Source: Flavobacterium cupreum (GTDB taxonomy: Bacteria > Bacteroidota > Bacteroidia > Flavobacteriales > Flavobacteriaceae). Taken from it: a stretch of DNA of 64,000 bases. Positions within the stretch are counted from its first letter, which is position 1, and each line of letters begins with the position of its first letter. Location: assembly GCF_003996965.1 (NCBI RefSeq), contig NZ_QWDM01000008.1:248001-312000 (forward strand). Direction: 5' to 3'. Positions 35,217-44,215 of the stretch are shown here, piece after piece. The notes under the pieces are model-generated. The model was not told the origin of the DNA. It was given only the letters and a program-made list of their open reading frames with translations, and did no database searches. The position numbers and the translations under genes were made by a program.

Positions 35217-36901
35217 AAAGCTTTTCTCTTTTTCGCTTCCTCTTTTTTCTTTTTTTCATCCAGTTTTTTCTCGACTTCAGGACTGAACGGAATGCTTAAA
35301 TCAACCGTTTCATTTCGATCCCAGTTGGCGCGGACATCAAATTCCTGCTGATAATAATAGACTTCCTCGGCAAGTCGTTTTTCCGGATAACTTCCGGCAT
35401 CATACATTTTGTTTTTGTTGTCATCGTAAATAACGCGAATCGTAAATGCATTAGGCTCTACCAGATTGAATTCGATTTTGGTTTCGCCTTCGGAATACGC
35501 TTCCGCCAATACGACATCTCCCTTTTTATTCGTCAGTTCTACGATGATAGGAAAGCGTTTTACATTTTTTAAATTCAATATTAAATTCCCGTAATCGGCC
35601 AGTTCTTTTGTCGTGAGCTTGTATGATAAGGTGTCGTTTGCCTTTTCGTAAAAATCGGTTAAAGCACCCGGAAAAAAGGTGAAATTGTATTTTTCCAAAG
35701 GCTCTTTTTTGAAATCAATATATAGTTTCTGGTCAAATTCATCGTACTCCGTTGTAAAATCTACTGCTGCAGAATCCTTATTCACTAATTTGATTTTAGA
35801 TTTGTCAAATTTCACCAAAGGCGTTTCGGTCTCTAAAGTAAACCGGTCCCTGAAATTGATCACTCCGTTTTGTACTGCTTTTATGCTTAAGGTGTCTTTT
35901 TTCTGGTCTTTAATTTTAAAACTAAACCTTTTCTTGTAACTGTCTTTGTCTACTTCCAGAGACAAGGAGTCTGCTTTTAGGGGTTTATACCAGATCTGCA
36001 AGGAATCTTTCTTCGGAAATTGTGTGACAATAGTCTCGAGGATTTCGGTATTGTTCTTCAGGACGATATTGGGTTTCGAATTCTTAAAATTTTGTTTTCC
36101 TTCATACGGAAGTAATAATCGGTTTCCGGAAGCCTGTATGGGTTTGAAGGTTTTTAACGGAAGTGTTTCCTTAAATAATTCTACCTCATATACCGAGTCG
36201 GTGGGTACCGTAATATAACTTTTAAGAAATCCGATTTTATCATCCTTCGGATTAAATTTATTGTTGCTTCCCTTGTCCTTTAAGGCTAGTAAAAGATATT
36301 TTCCGGCTTTCAAATTTTCAAATCTAAAAGTTCGCATACTGTCTAACGTATTTGTAATATACCTCGGGTTTTCTTTGTAAATAACCGAATCCTTGAATTT
36401 GTCATTCACTTCATAGAGCATTACCGATACAAAATTATCTACGTTTTTTTCGTAAGCATCTTTGATTTTTCCGTTAAGGGTAAGCGAATCGATATAAGAA
36501 CCGGTCGAGAAAACATATTTGAACTGGTTGTAGGCGTTTCCTTCGTTATTGTCTGTAATACCCTGTCCAAAATTCAGGCTGTAGGTAGTGTTGGGCTGTA
36601 AAGTGTCTCTAAGCTTGATGGTGATAAATCTGCTGACATTGGTGGGTGTGATCAGCGGCTCATATTTCATTGGAGGGGAAATAATCAGCTGTTTGTTTAT
36701 ATTTTTAAGCTTTATATATTCATCAAAAGTCAAAGTGATTTCATTTCCTTTAAAGTCAGTACTAAGATTTTTTGGGGAGCTGGATATCAGAACAGGAGCA
36801 AGGGTATCTTTCAGTCCGCCGGTAATACTGCCTCTCTTAGCACAGCTTATCATTGATAGTACCAATAAAAAGGAAATATATTTCAGTGTGTTTTTCAACA
36901 T
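35213..36901 (-). CDS. Lipoprotein with bacterial Ig-like (Big_5) domain
   Basis: A protein of 562 residues. Lipobox SMISC gives Cys20, then AKRGSITGGLKDTLAPVLIS. An SbsA-type Ig-like domain (LSTDFKGNEITLTFDEYIKL) covers ~45-135. The remainder is beta-rich, with an ALKDKGSNNKFNPKDDKIGF element resembling a carboxypeptidase-regulatory repeat, and ends in a Lys/Glu-rich tail (EKKLDEKKKKEEAKKRK). It is a widespread Bacteroidota envelope protein of unknown role. Confidence 0.82.
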   Translation of the reverse strand: MLKNTLKYISFLLVLSMISCAKRGSITGGLKDTLAPVLISSSPKNLSTDFKGNEITLTFDEYIKLKNINKQLIISPPMKYEPLITPTNVSRFITIKLRDTLQPNTTYSLNFGQGITDNNEGNAYNQFKYVFSTGSYIDSLTLNGKIKDAYEKNVDNFVSVMLYEVNDKFKDSVIYKENPRYITNTLDSMRTFRFENLKAGKYLLLALKDKGSNNKFNPKDDKIGFLKSYITVPTDSVYEVELFKETLPLKTFKPIQASGNRLLLPYEGKQNFKNSKPNIVLKNNTEILETIVTQFPKKDSLQIWYKPLKADSLSLEVDKDSYKKRFSFKIKDQKKDTLSIKAVQNGVINFRDRFTLETETPLVKFDKSKIKLVNKDSAAVDFTTEYDEFDQKLYIDFKKEPLEKYNFTFFPGALTDFYEKANDTLSYKLTTKELADYGNLILNLKNVKRFPIIVELTNKKGDVVLAEAYSEGETKIEFNLVEPNAFTIRVIYDDNKNKMYDAGSYPEKRLAEEVYYYQQEFDVRANWDRNETVDLSIPFSPEVEKKLDEKKKKEEAKKRKAF

Positions 36902-37039
36902 AACAGGTTTTGAATTTTATTCCACAAAATAACAATTATATTTGCTTTAATAGAAATTTTTTATGCCTTTATTAGTATTTGCGGTTTTTATCTCGTGTTG
37001 TTTCTTTACATATAGATTCCGAAATGCGTTATAATTTCT

Positions 37040-37047
37040 TACTTTTG
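37040..37047 (+). promoter_or_regulatory. -7 box of the 37072 gene
   Basis: TACTTTTG, 25 bases upstream of the TTG start at 37072. Confidence 0.55.
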
Positions 37048-37071
37048 GTTTTGTTTTTAATTTAACTGGTT

Positions 37072-38076
37072 TTGAAAAAGAATATTTTAATGGGTTTGGT
37101 GTTTTTTTTACTGCTGTCCTGCAGTAGAAAAGAAGAGCCGGTTGTATCTTTTTATTATTGGAAGACCATTTTTAAATTATCCCAAACAGAAAAAGATGTT
37201 TTAGAAGATAACCATGTTCGTAAGCTGTATATTCGTTATTTCGATATTGGTTTGCATCCGCAGACTCAGGAGCCCATTCCGATTTCCCCCATTCATTTTC
37301 AGGAAAATGTGCAGCGTTTTACTATAGTTCCGGTAGTTTTTATCAAAAATAAAGTCATGTTACAACCGAATCTCGATATTGATGATCTGGCTGAAAAAAC
37401 ATTTCGCCTGATTTCAGAAATCAATAAAGAAAACAACATTGGCTGTCAGGAAATCCAGATCGATTGCGACTGGACGCTTTCGAGTAAAGACAACTATCTG
37501 AAGTTTATTGAAAAATTTAAGAAACGTTCACAGAAAAAACTTTCCGCTACTATCCGGTTGCATCAGGTCAAATATTTTAAAAAGACAAAAATTCCGAATG
37601 TCGATTCCGGAGTTTTGATGTATTATAATATGGGCTCAATTGCCCCTGATTCGCTCAACTCGGTGTACGATCCCAAAATCGCAGCACGATATCTGAAGAG
37701 TTTAAAAAAATATCCGCTGCCGCTTGATTTTGCTTTGCCTGTATATTCGTGGGGAGTGCACATCAGAAATCACAAGGTGATTGGCCTGCGTTCCAAAATG
37801 AATATTGAGGCGCTTAGGAAAGATAAAAATTTTGAACAAACCAGTGCCGTGTTTTTTAAGGTGAAACATTCCAATTATAAAAACGGGGTATTTTATGAAG
37901 AAAACGACCTGCTGAAAATTGAAGCAATTGCGGCAGAAGATTTAAAACAAATGGCGGAAGAGCTGAAAGAGCATACTGCGCAGCCTCCGAAAGAAATTAT
38001 ATTTTACGATTTAGACGAATTCAATTTAAAAAACTATGAAAAGAATATTTTTGAACAGGTTATTTCTTGTTTCTAG
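37072..38076 (+). CDS. Hypothetical lipoprotein, TIM-barrel-like
   Basis: A protein of 334 residues. TTG at 37072 is preferred to ATG 37090 because it gives MKKNILMGLVFFLLLSC, a full lipoprotein signal with Lys residues and Cys17. The rest alternates strands and helices (KLYIRYFDIGL, FTIVPVVFIKNKV, IQIDCDWTLSSKDNYLKFIE, LDFALPVYSWGVHI), as in a TIM barrel or glycosidase-like fold, but I do not recognise the family. Its last 41 bases overlap the next gene in another frame. Confidence 0.7.
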   Translation: MKKNILMGLVFFLLLSCSRKEEPVVSFYYWKTIFKLSQTEKDVLEDNHVRKLYIRYFDIGLHPQTQEPIPISPIHFQENVQRFTIVPVVFIKNKVMLQPNLDIDDLAEKTFRLISEINKENNIGCQEIQIDCDWTLSSKDNYLKFIEKFKKRSQKKLSATIRLHQVKYFKKTKIPNVDSGVLMYYNMGSIAPDSLNSVYDPKIAARYLKSLKKYPLPLDFALPVYSWGVHIRNHKVIGLRSKMNIEALRKDKNFEQTSAVFFKVKHSNYKNGVFYEENDLLKIEAIAAEDLKQMAEELKEHTAQPPKEIIFYDLDEFNLKNYEKNIFEQVISCF

Positions 38077-40393
38077 TGCCTCCTTGCTTTTTGTATACGG
38101 AATAATTTATGCCTGTGGAGGCGGAGACGATTGGGATTACTTTGGTTATAATTCGAATTTCACACCGGAAACATTCGCAGACAAATCCTATACACCGCTT
38201 TTTTTATCAGGCGATATCTTTTACGGGATTGGTTTTGATACCCGGCATAATTCCCGTTTTAATGAGGATATACAAGCAGACTGGGAAACCTACCTGAAGG
38301 GAAAAGCAAATCCGGCAACGATAAGCTATTTCCTGATTGGCCCTGATAAACCAGCCTCATATGAAGACAGGGACAAACCTCTGGAAAATAAACCCGAAAT
38401 AGAACAGCTTCATGTTTTTTATAAAACCAAAAAAGAAAATAAGGCTTCGCTGAAGTGGGGGAAAAAAATCAGCCTGAAAGACGATAAAATTAAAAGTTTT
38501 ATTGAATTTCTCTATCTGGCACAAAAAATAGAAACCGTTTCTTTAGGCGGTGATTACTGGAGCTATGATCCTGTGGTGGCAAAAACATTCGATGATCAGA
38601 AGATGATTCAGTCTATTGAAAATGTTTATAATACCACCTCAGATCCTTTTCTGAAAAACAGGTATTGGTTTCTAACCGTAAAAGCACGTTTTTATAGTAA
38701 CGACAAGCAAAAGGCAGTTTTGTTTTTTAATAAAACGGAAGCTTCTGTTGCGAAGAACACCTTGTATTACAGGGCGCTTGCTTATGTGGCCGGAATCAAT
38801 TACAAGCAAAAGAAATATGCAGTTTCAAACTACTTATATGCACAGGTTTTTGATAAATGCCCGGAAATGAGAGTGGTGACCGCGTACAGTTTCCATCCGC
38901 AAAACGATGCCGACTGGAATAAATCGCTGGCAATGGCCAAAAACAATAAAGAAAAAGCTGCACTCTGGGCCATTCACGGTTATTATAAAGATGAGAAACA
39001 AGCCATAGAGAAGATTTACGAATTAGATCCAAAAAGCGAACACTTGAATTACCTGGTCACGCGACTGGTCAACAAACAAGAGCAGAACCTGAATAATTCT
39101 TTTCAGCTCAAGGCCGAAGAGAATGTTCCGGTGAAACAGCAGACCGTTGCGGAGAATAAATTAGAAAACCAGGCGAAACTGGATAAAAGTGCTTTCGATT
39201 TAATTTCGAAAATTGCAGCTGCCGGAAAGACTGAAAGGCCCTACCTGTGGGATCTGGTTCTGGGATACCTGCAAACCTTAAAAGGAGATTTTGCCAATGC
39301 TGATAAAAATTTCGATAAAGCCGAAAAAACACTTCCGAAAACAGAACTGGCAGGGTATCAGCTGCGATTGCTTCGTTTTATCAATAATCTCAGTAAAATT
39401 GATAATCTCACCGATAAAAACGAAAAGACAATCATAGCCGATTTGAACTGGCTGTACTACGAACTTCCTAAAACCTATAAGGAACAGGAATTTCGTTACC
39501 AGAACGCCGTTTCCTGGAGCAGAAACTTCTTGTCGGCCCTTTATAAAGAAAAAGGAAATGCTGTGATGGCTGAAATATTTGGGGAATCCCGCTACAGTTA
39601 TTGGAATGATGGAAATGCTTTTTATGATAATGAAAAGGTCCTGTTGGATATGAAAGCATTTCTGGCTAAGACCAATAAAACCGAAATCGAAAAAATCGGA
39701 GCAGGAGTATATAGCCTGAAATTAAAAGATATAAATAATTTTCAGGCTGTTCAGGCAACCTTTAAAAATAAAATCCCGGAAGCAATTGCTTTTATGCAAC
39801 AGACCGATTCTGTTCAGTACAATCAGTTTTTAGGAAATCCGTTTAACGGAAGCATAAAAGATTGTCACGATTGTGATCATGTGGCATATCAGAAAAAGAA
39901 ATATTCTCAAATGGATTTTTTAACGACCATAAAGTCCATGCAGGATAAACTTGCTCAGAAAGAAGAGGTGTATACCAACAGTCTGCTGCTGGGAAATGCT
40001 TTTTATAACATTACTCATTTCGGGAACGGCAGAACGTTTTATGAAATAAGTATCGTGGGGTATGGTTCAAGTCCGTATACATTTAGGGACTCGATGAAAA
40101 AGATGATCACCAACTGCGACATTCCTAAAATGTATTACCAAAAAGCACTGGAGGCTGCAACGACAAAAGAACAAAAGGCGAAATGCATTTATATGATAGC
40201 GAAATGCGAACGCAATGAATATTATAGTAAAAAATACAACGGTTTGAAAAATTGGTGGGAAGCAGATGACGATAAGATCAATTTTATTGCGTGGAACGGT
40301 TTTAAAACACTCAAAAAGGAGTATTCGGATACTAAATATTATCAGGACGTAATTGCGGAATGCGGTTATTTTAATACTTATGTGAGTCAGTAA
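38036..40393 (+). CDS. Large hypothetical lipoprotein, 785 aa
   Basis: Not recognised. N-terminal signal with Cys27 in YGIIYACGGG, followed by DDWDYFGYNSNF. The middle has helical repeats reminiscent of TPRs (GDFANADKNFDKAEKTLPKT, EQKAKCIYMIAKCERNEYYS). The C-terminal part has a Cys/His cluster, KDCHDCDHVAYQKKK. It starts inside the preceding lipoprotein gene (41-base overlap), so the two are translationally linked and probably cooperate in the envelope. Confidence 0.75.
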   Translation: MKRIFLNRLFLVSSASLLFVYGIIYACGGGDDWDYFGYNSNFTPETFADKSYTPLFLSGDIFYGIGFDTRHNSRFNEDIQADWETYLKGKANPATISYFLIGPDKPASYEDRDKPLENKPEIEQLHVFYKTKKENKASLKWGKKISLKDDKIKSFIEFLYLAQKIETVSLGGDYWSYDPVVAKTFDDQKMIQSIENVYNTTSDPFLKNRYWFLTVKARFYSNDKQKAVLFFNKTEASVAKNTLYYRALAYVAGINYKQKKYAVSNYLYAQVFDKCPEMRVVTAYSFHPQNDADWNKSLAMAKNNKEKAALWAIHGYYKDEKQAIEKIYELDPKSEHLNYLVTRLVNKQEQNLNNSFQLKAEENVPVKQQTVAENKLENQAKLDKSAFDLISKIAAAGKTERPYLWDLVLGYLQTLKGDFANADKNFDKAEKTLPKTELAGYQLRLLRFINNLSKIDNLTDKNEKTIIADLNWLYYELPKTYKEQEFRYQNAVSWSRNFLSALYKEKGNAVMAEIFGESRYSYWNDGNAFYDNEKVLLDMKAFLAKTNKTEIEKIGAGVYSLKLKDINNFQAVQATFKNKIPEAIAFMQQTDSVQYNQFLGNPFNGSIKDCHDCDHVAYQKKKYSQMDFLTTIKSMQDKLAQKEEVYTNSLLLGNAFYNITHFGNGRTFYEISIVGYGSSPYTFRDSMKKMITNCDIPKMYYQKALEAATTKEQKAKCIYMIAKCERNEYYSKKYNGLKNWWEADDDKINFIAWNGFKTLKKEYSDTKYYQDVIAECGYFNTYVSQ

Positions 40394-40413
40394 TTCTAAT
40401 TGAATGTAAAAAA

Positions 40414-40818
40414 ATGGTAAATAAAATAGAACATATCGGAATTGCAGTTAAAAATATGGACGATGCCAATGTGCTGTTCGAAAAATTATTGGGCGTTTCG
40501 TCGTACAAAATGGAATCGGTCGAAAGTGAAGGCGTTCTGACTTCTTTCTTTCAAACCGGAGCCAATAAAATCGAGCTTCTGATGGCCACTCATACCGAAA
40601 GTCCCATTGCAAAATTTTTAGAGAAAAAAGGAGAAGGAATTCATCACATCGCTTTCGATGTTGAAGACATTCAGGCCGAGATTGCGCGCCTTAAAACCGA
40701 AGGTTTTGTACTGATAAATGAAGTTCCTAAAAGGGGTGCCGATAACAAACTGGTGGTTTTTTTGCATCCAAAGCATACAAATGGGGTTTTGGTAGAGCTT
40801 TGTCAGGAAATTAAATAA
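40414..40818 (+). CDS. mce: Methylmalonyl-CoA epimerase
   Basis: A protein of 134 residues, the normal length. Vicinal-oxygen-chelate fold with metal ligands in KIEHIGIAVKN (His), GEGIHHIAFDVED (His) and VLVELCQE (Glu). It interconverts (R)- and (S)-methylmalonyl-CoA between methylmalonyl-CoA mutase and propionyl-CoA carboxylase. Encoded 20 bases after the 785-aa gene. No other pathway gene is in the window. Confidence 0.92.
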   Translation: MVNKIEHIGIAVKNMDDANVLFEKLLGVSSYKMESVESEGVLTSFFQTGANKIELLMATHTESPIAKFLEKKGEGIHHIAFDVEDIQAEIARLKTEGFVLINEVPKRGADNKLVVFLHPKHTNGVLVELCQEIK

Positions 40819-40922
40819 AAAAAAATACTTTTTTTCGCATTAAATAATGTGTTGAAAATCAATTAGCTTTTTGAAAATACCCGGTATCATTTGAAATTAA
40901 ATAAAAATCATACTATAAAATA

Positions 40923-40954
40923 TTTGCAGTGAATAAAAAATAGTAGTAATATTG
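40923..40954 (+). promoter_or_regulatory. Promoter of the tRNA gene
   Basis: TTTG at 40923-40926, a 20-bp spacer, and TAATATTG at 40947-40954, twelve bases before the tRNA 5' end. Confidence 0.7.
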
Positions 40955-40966
40955 CATCCTCAAACC

Positions 40967-41040
40967 GGTCCTATAGCTCAGCTGGTTAGAGCACCTGACT
41001 CATAATCAGGTGGTCCCTGGTTCGAGCCCAGGTGGGACCA
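40967..41040 (+). tRNA. tRNA with CAT anticodon (Met or lysidine-modified Ile2)
   Basis: A 74-nt cloverleaf. Acceptor GGTCCTA pairs with TGGGACC; D-arm GCTC/GAGC; anticodon stem CCTGA/TCAGG around CTCATAA with CAT at 41001-41003; T-arm CCTGG-TTCGAGC-CCAGG. CCA is not encoded. Elongator Met and Ile2 share this loop, and I cannot decide between them by eye. Confidence 0.93.
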
Positions 41041-41045
41041 CAGTT

Positions 41046-41082
41046 AAAAAGCCTTATAAACATTTGTTTATAAGGCTTTTTT
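41046..41082 (+). terminator. Terminator of the tRNA gene
   Basis: AAAAAGCCTTATAAACA and TGTTTATAAGGCTTTTT form a 17-bp stem with a tiny loop, five bases after the tRNA. Confidence 0.85.
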
Positions 41083-41417
41083 CGTTTCCTATCGTGATCA
41101 ACAAGTATTTAAAAACGTTAAAAGCATTTAATTTCTCTCTCCGGGTTGCTTTAGTATCAGTCAGTCTGAGGCTAAAGAAACTTTGCCTGTGTAAAATAGC
41201 TTGTAGTATTTTAAACTTGTACTAACGTAAGCATGTAATGATTTTACGTTATTAAATTAACCTGAGCCTCCTATACTTAGTAAAACTTCAAAAGATATTC
41301 ATAAACCAGCAAGCTAATTTTCGTTTTCTTACAATTTTAGCGAATAATCACGGATTACATTTGTTTAATAAATATTATAAACCTGACTTTTAGTCAAAAT
41401 AAAAAAATAAAAAAAAC
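41083..41417. other. Gene-free stretch
   Basis: About 335 bases between the tRNA terminator and the DUF4260 gene. An ORF overlapping the tRNA (41010-41225) has no protein-like features. I see no other structure. Confidence 0.5.
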
Positions 41418-41771
41418 ATGGAAATTCTAATTCAGATTGAGGAACTAATAATGTTTCTGGGATGTATTTATTTATTCTCACGGTTAAATTTAAAATGGTG
41501 GTGGTTTCCTCTTTTACTTTTAGTGCCGGATTTAAGTATGGTCGGATATCTGCTAAATCCTGCCGTTGGAGCAGTTAGTTATAACGTAATTCACTTTAAA
41601 GGTACTGCAGTAGTTCTTGGGCTTTATGGTTTATATAAAGAAAACCGGAACCTTATACTTATTGGTATAATATTGCTTGCTCACGCGTGTATGGACAGAG
41701 CTATTGGCGCTGGACTAAAATACTTTGACGGATTTTGGCATACAAGCTTAGGTGCTGAAAAATTCTGGTAG
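41418..41771 (+). CDS. DUF4260 family membrane protein
   Basis: A protein of 117 residues. Three to four hydrophobic helices (ELIMFLGCIYLFSRL, WWWFPLLLLVPDLSMVGYLL, TAVVLGLYGLY, NLILIGIILLAHACMDRAIG) and the family pieces SYNVIHFKGT and DRAIGAGLKYFDGFWHTSLG. Inner-membrane, function unknown. Single gene with its own terminator. Confidence 0.82.
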   Translation: MEILIQIEELIMFLGCIYLFSRLNLKWWWFPLLLLVPDLSMVGYLLNPAVGAVSYNVIHFKGTAVVLGLYGLYKENRNLILIGIILLAHACMDRAIGAGLKYFDGFWHTSLGAEKFW

Positions 41772-41801
41772 TTGTAATGAATACGTTATAAATTCAAATG
41801 T

Positions 41802-41838
41802 AAAACTTACGGTCTTTAATATAAGATCGTAAGTTTTT
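41802..41838 (+). terminator. Terminator after the DUF4260 gene
   Basis: AAAACTTACG and CGTAAGTTTT stem extended by weaker inner pairs, then TTTT. Confidence 0.75.
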
Positions 41839-42227
41839 GCAATATCATGTTTTACAAACTTCTTTTTTAACTGGTTTCTTATGTTTTTTATTTCTTCATA
41901 AAATGCCCTTTTAATTTTGATTTCAAAGCCATTGCTTTGTTAACCTCGCATAAAGTTTGCTGCTAAATACCATTGACATTTCGTTAACAAGACTTGTTTG
42001 GCTATTAACAACAAACAGGATTTTTTGTAAATATATTTGTCGCAGAACTCAGCTTTGTTGTTGAATAATAGACAAGCAAGAGTGATGAAAAACCGGATAA
42101 TTTGATGCAATAATGGTGAAAGGTTTGTCGCAGGTTTCGGAATCTGCATTGGTAAGTTGAGGTAATTTGCAAAATCTAAGTTCATCCTAATCCATCCGTT
42201 CATTTTAAAATCTTAATACATTAAAAC
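41839..42227. other. Gene-free stretch before the broken hydrolase gene
   Basis: About 390 bases without a supportable gene. A minus-strand ORF (41940-42203) has no recognisable motif or promoter. With the pseudogenes downstream, it may be decayed coding sequence. Confidence 0.4.
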
Positions 42228-43076
42228 ATGCAGAACTTTATTTTATTCTTTTTTATGTTTATAGTAAATTACGGTGCTACTTTTTCTCAAACACCAAATT
42301 ACGAAGTCTATGCTCTAAAATTTGCATCAATTGAAAAATTACTTCCATTGGCCGTTGATTTGATAGATGCTCCTGAGAGCGAAACAGTAGATCCTGCTTT
42401 TGTTTTTTGGTTAATAAAAGACAATAAGGGTAAAAATATTTTAATCGATGCGGGATTTTTGAATGACATACCGCAAGTAAAAGATTTCGGAATTACTAAA
42501 TATGTTCAGCCCGATAAAATGCTTAGCGGACTTAATCTAAAAAGAGAAGACATAACGGATATAATTCTAACCCACCCTCATTGGGATCATATAGGTGGTA
42601 TTGATCTGTTTCCTGATGCACAAGTATGGATCCAATAGGAAGATTATAATTATTTTGTTGGAAATGCATGGCAGGAAGCAGGACACAATGGAGGATTTAA
42701 CAAAGAAGATGTTCGTAAGATAATCGAACGAAATCTGGCGGGTAAACTGAAACTTATAAATGGTGATAATCAAGAAATTTTTCCAGGAATTATGGCCTAT
42801 ACAGGTTCGCGGCATACTTTTGATTCTCAGTATGTTTTAATAAAAAGTAATGCTGATAAAATAATAATTGCATCAGACAACGTCTTTACATACTATAATT
42901 TAGAACATTTAAAGTCTGCACCCACGCACGCAACTTTTAACACCGAAGGTTATGTTAATGCTATGATTAGAATGAAAACATTAGTTTCAGATATTAAATT
43001 TATTATACCCGGACATGATAATATATTGTTTTCAAGATTTCCTAAAATTTCAGAAAACATAATTAGAATTAAGTAA
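42228..43076 (+). pseudogene. MBL-fold metallohydrolase interrupted by one in-frame TAG
   Basis: One frame of 283 codons broken only by TAG at 42636-42638 (codon 137). Before it: a signal peptide (MQNFILFFFMFIVNYGATFS) and the zinc motif LTHPHWDHIGGIDLF. After it, in the same frame: EDYNYFVGNAWQEAGHNGGF, GSRHTFDSQYVLI, IIIASDNVFTYYN (metal Asp) and KFIIPGHDNIL (last metal His). The intact protein would be a secreted lactonase-like enzyme. Truncation at 136 residues removes half the site. A base error or readthrough are alternatives. Confidence 0.82.
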
Positions 43077-43139
43077 TCTTGTAATTCTTTATTTTATATC
43101 GAAAAAAAAAGCGGCTCTTCAACGGCAACGATAAAAAAA

Positions 43140-43582
43140 ATCCAAAAATCAAATTTAGTACACTGCTAAAAAAATATCAGGCAACATCATCCGGATTCTA
43201 TCCTGAAATTCAAAATAGTCTGTCTTCAAAATACAGACGGCGCGCTGAAATCTTTTTTAACAGCTATAAAAGCAGGCTTTTCTCCATTAACAGCGAACAG
43301 CTTTCACAAAATGATCTAATGAATATGATGTTCTGCTTTGGGAATTGAAAGGTATATGGCAAGGCCCGGTCAGGCTTTATCTTATAAAGTTGGCCAGCTT
43401 AAAATCCAGGAATTAAAATCCAGGGCAGAAGCGCAACTAGGAGGGAAATTCAGTGCAGCTCAATTTCACGGCCAGATGTAAATTCGGGAAGTATTTCACT
43501 TGCAATACTCGAAAATAAAATTGTACATGGGATAACCGACCAGAAAGCTGCAGCTTGTTCTGGCGAATCGAAAGATAAATAA
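43140..43582 (+). pseudogene. Remnant of a DUF885 family gene with deletion and frameshifts
   Basis: Four frame-shifted pieces read as one shortened DUF885 protein. KYRRRAEIFFNSYKSRLFSI with EQLSQNDLMN (to ~43322) shifts to YDVLLWELK (43324-43350), then to GIERYMARPGQALSYKVGQL and KAEAQLG-like text in another frame, ending in a stop at 43479. The last piece, NSGSISLAILENKI, resumes one frame over and ends at 43582. N- and C-terminal family motifs meet directly, so the central ~two thirds is missing. Not functional. Confidence 0.7.
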
Positions 43583-43817
43583 AGTGTTGGAGATAATTTT
43601 AAGCTGCCATACTACAATACTTTGCATCAAAATAAAAGTTAGAGTATACTGATTTCATTTCTTTCAGTTGAACCTTTTCAACCAGATTAAATTTTCATTA
43701 AATTTGCGCAAAGCATTACCTTTTTTGAAACCAAATAAGTAAAATTGCCGTATCTCTAACTAATACGATTTCGTAAAAGTGATTTGTTTCAAAATTTCAT
43801 TTTTTTTGGTTTAAAAC

Positions 43818-43847
43818 TTGCATTTGATTGAAAATCTTATACATTTG
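43818..43847 (+). promoter_or_regulatory. Promoter of the PID-CTERM gene
   Basis: TTG at 43818-43820, a 19-bp spacer and TACATTTG at 43840-43847. The leader to ATG 43945 would be nearly 90 nt. Nothing else was found in the 362-base gap 43583-43944. Confidence 0.7.
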
Positions 43848-43944
43848 TCAAGAATTTGAGCGAAAAACGTTGTTTTTGTGAGAATTGTAATAAGAAAAAT
43901 AATTTTAATAATATACTATACTGTTTTTCAGTAGATTGAAAATT

Positions 43945-44181
43945 ATGAAGATATCAAAAACTATTTTTTTTGGGTTTTTTGTAACCTTGATTAGTGTTTC
44001 AAGTGTTATTGCAGCGAATAATCCTCCTAAGCCAATGGCTAAAACAGCAGCAGCGGCGGGACCTGTAAAACCTCCTAGTGTTCCTATTGACCAGGGGCTG
44101 ATCCTTTTGGTAATGGCAGCATTATTATTCGGTACGTATACTTTATACCAATATAATTTACAAAGAAAAGCTTCAGTGTAA
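43945..44181 (+). CDS. Small PID-CTERM-type sorted protein
   Basis: A protein of 78 residues from ATG 43945 (TTG 43936 rejected). N-terminal signal peptide (ISKTIFFGFFVTLISVSS, cut after VIAA), a Pro/Ala-rich linker, then VPIDQGLILLVMAALLFGTY and a short basic tail YNLQRKA. The PIDxGL motif plus hydrophobic helix plus basic end matches the PID-CTERM sorting signal of Flavobacteriia. The mature middle is only ~30 residues. Its own promoter and terminator flank it. Confidence 0.75.
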   Translation: MKISKTIFFGFFVTLISVSSVIAANNPPKPMAKTAAAAGPVKPPSVPIDQGLILLVMAALLFGTYTLYQYNLQRKASV

Positions 44182-44201
44182 ACTGAAGCTTTTCTTTTTT
44201 T
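44162..44201 (+). terminator. Terminator overlapping the stop codon
   Basis: AAAGAAAAGCTTCAGT pairs with ACTGAAGCTTTTCTTT. The 4-nt loop GTAA contains the TAA stop of the PID-CTERM gene, so the last seven or so codons lie inside the hairpin. Confidence 0.8.
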
Positions 44202-44215
44202 GGAAGCATTTGTAA

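Noticed and set aside
41010..41225. ORF overlapping the tRNA 3' end
   Set aside because: It runs through the T-arm and terminator of the tRNA and has no protein-like features.
41940..42203. Minus-strand ORF of 87 residues between the DUF4260 and MBL genes
   Set aside because: No recognisable motif, promoter or composition support.
42636..42638. TAG read as pyrrolysine or programmed readthrough
   Set aside because: Flavobacteria are not known to encode pyrrolysine and no readthrough context is seen; a nonsense mutation is simpler.
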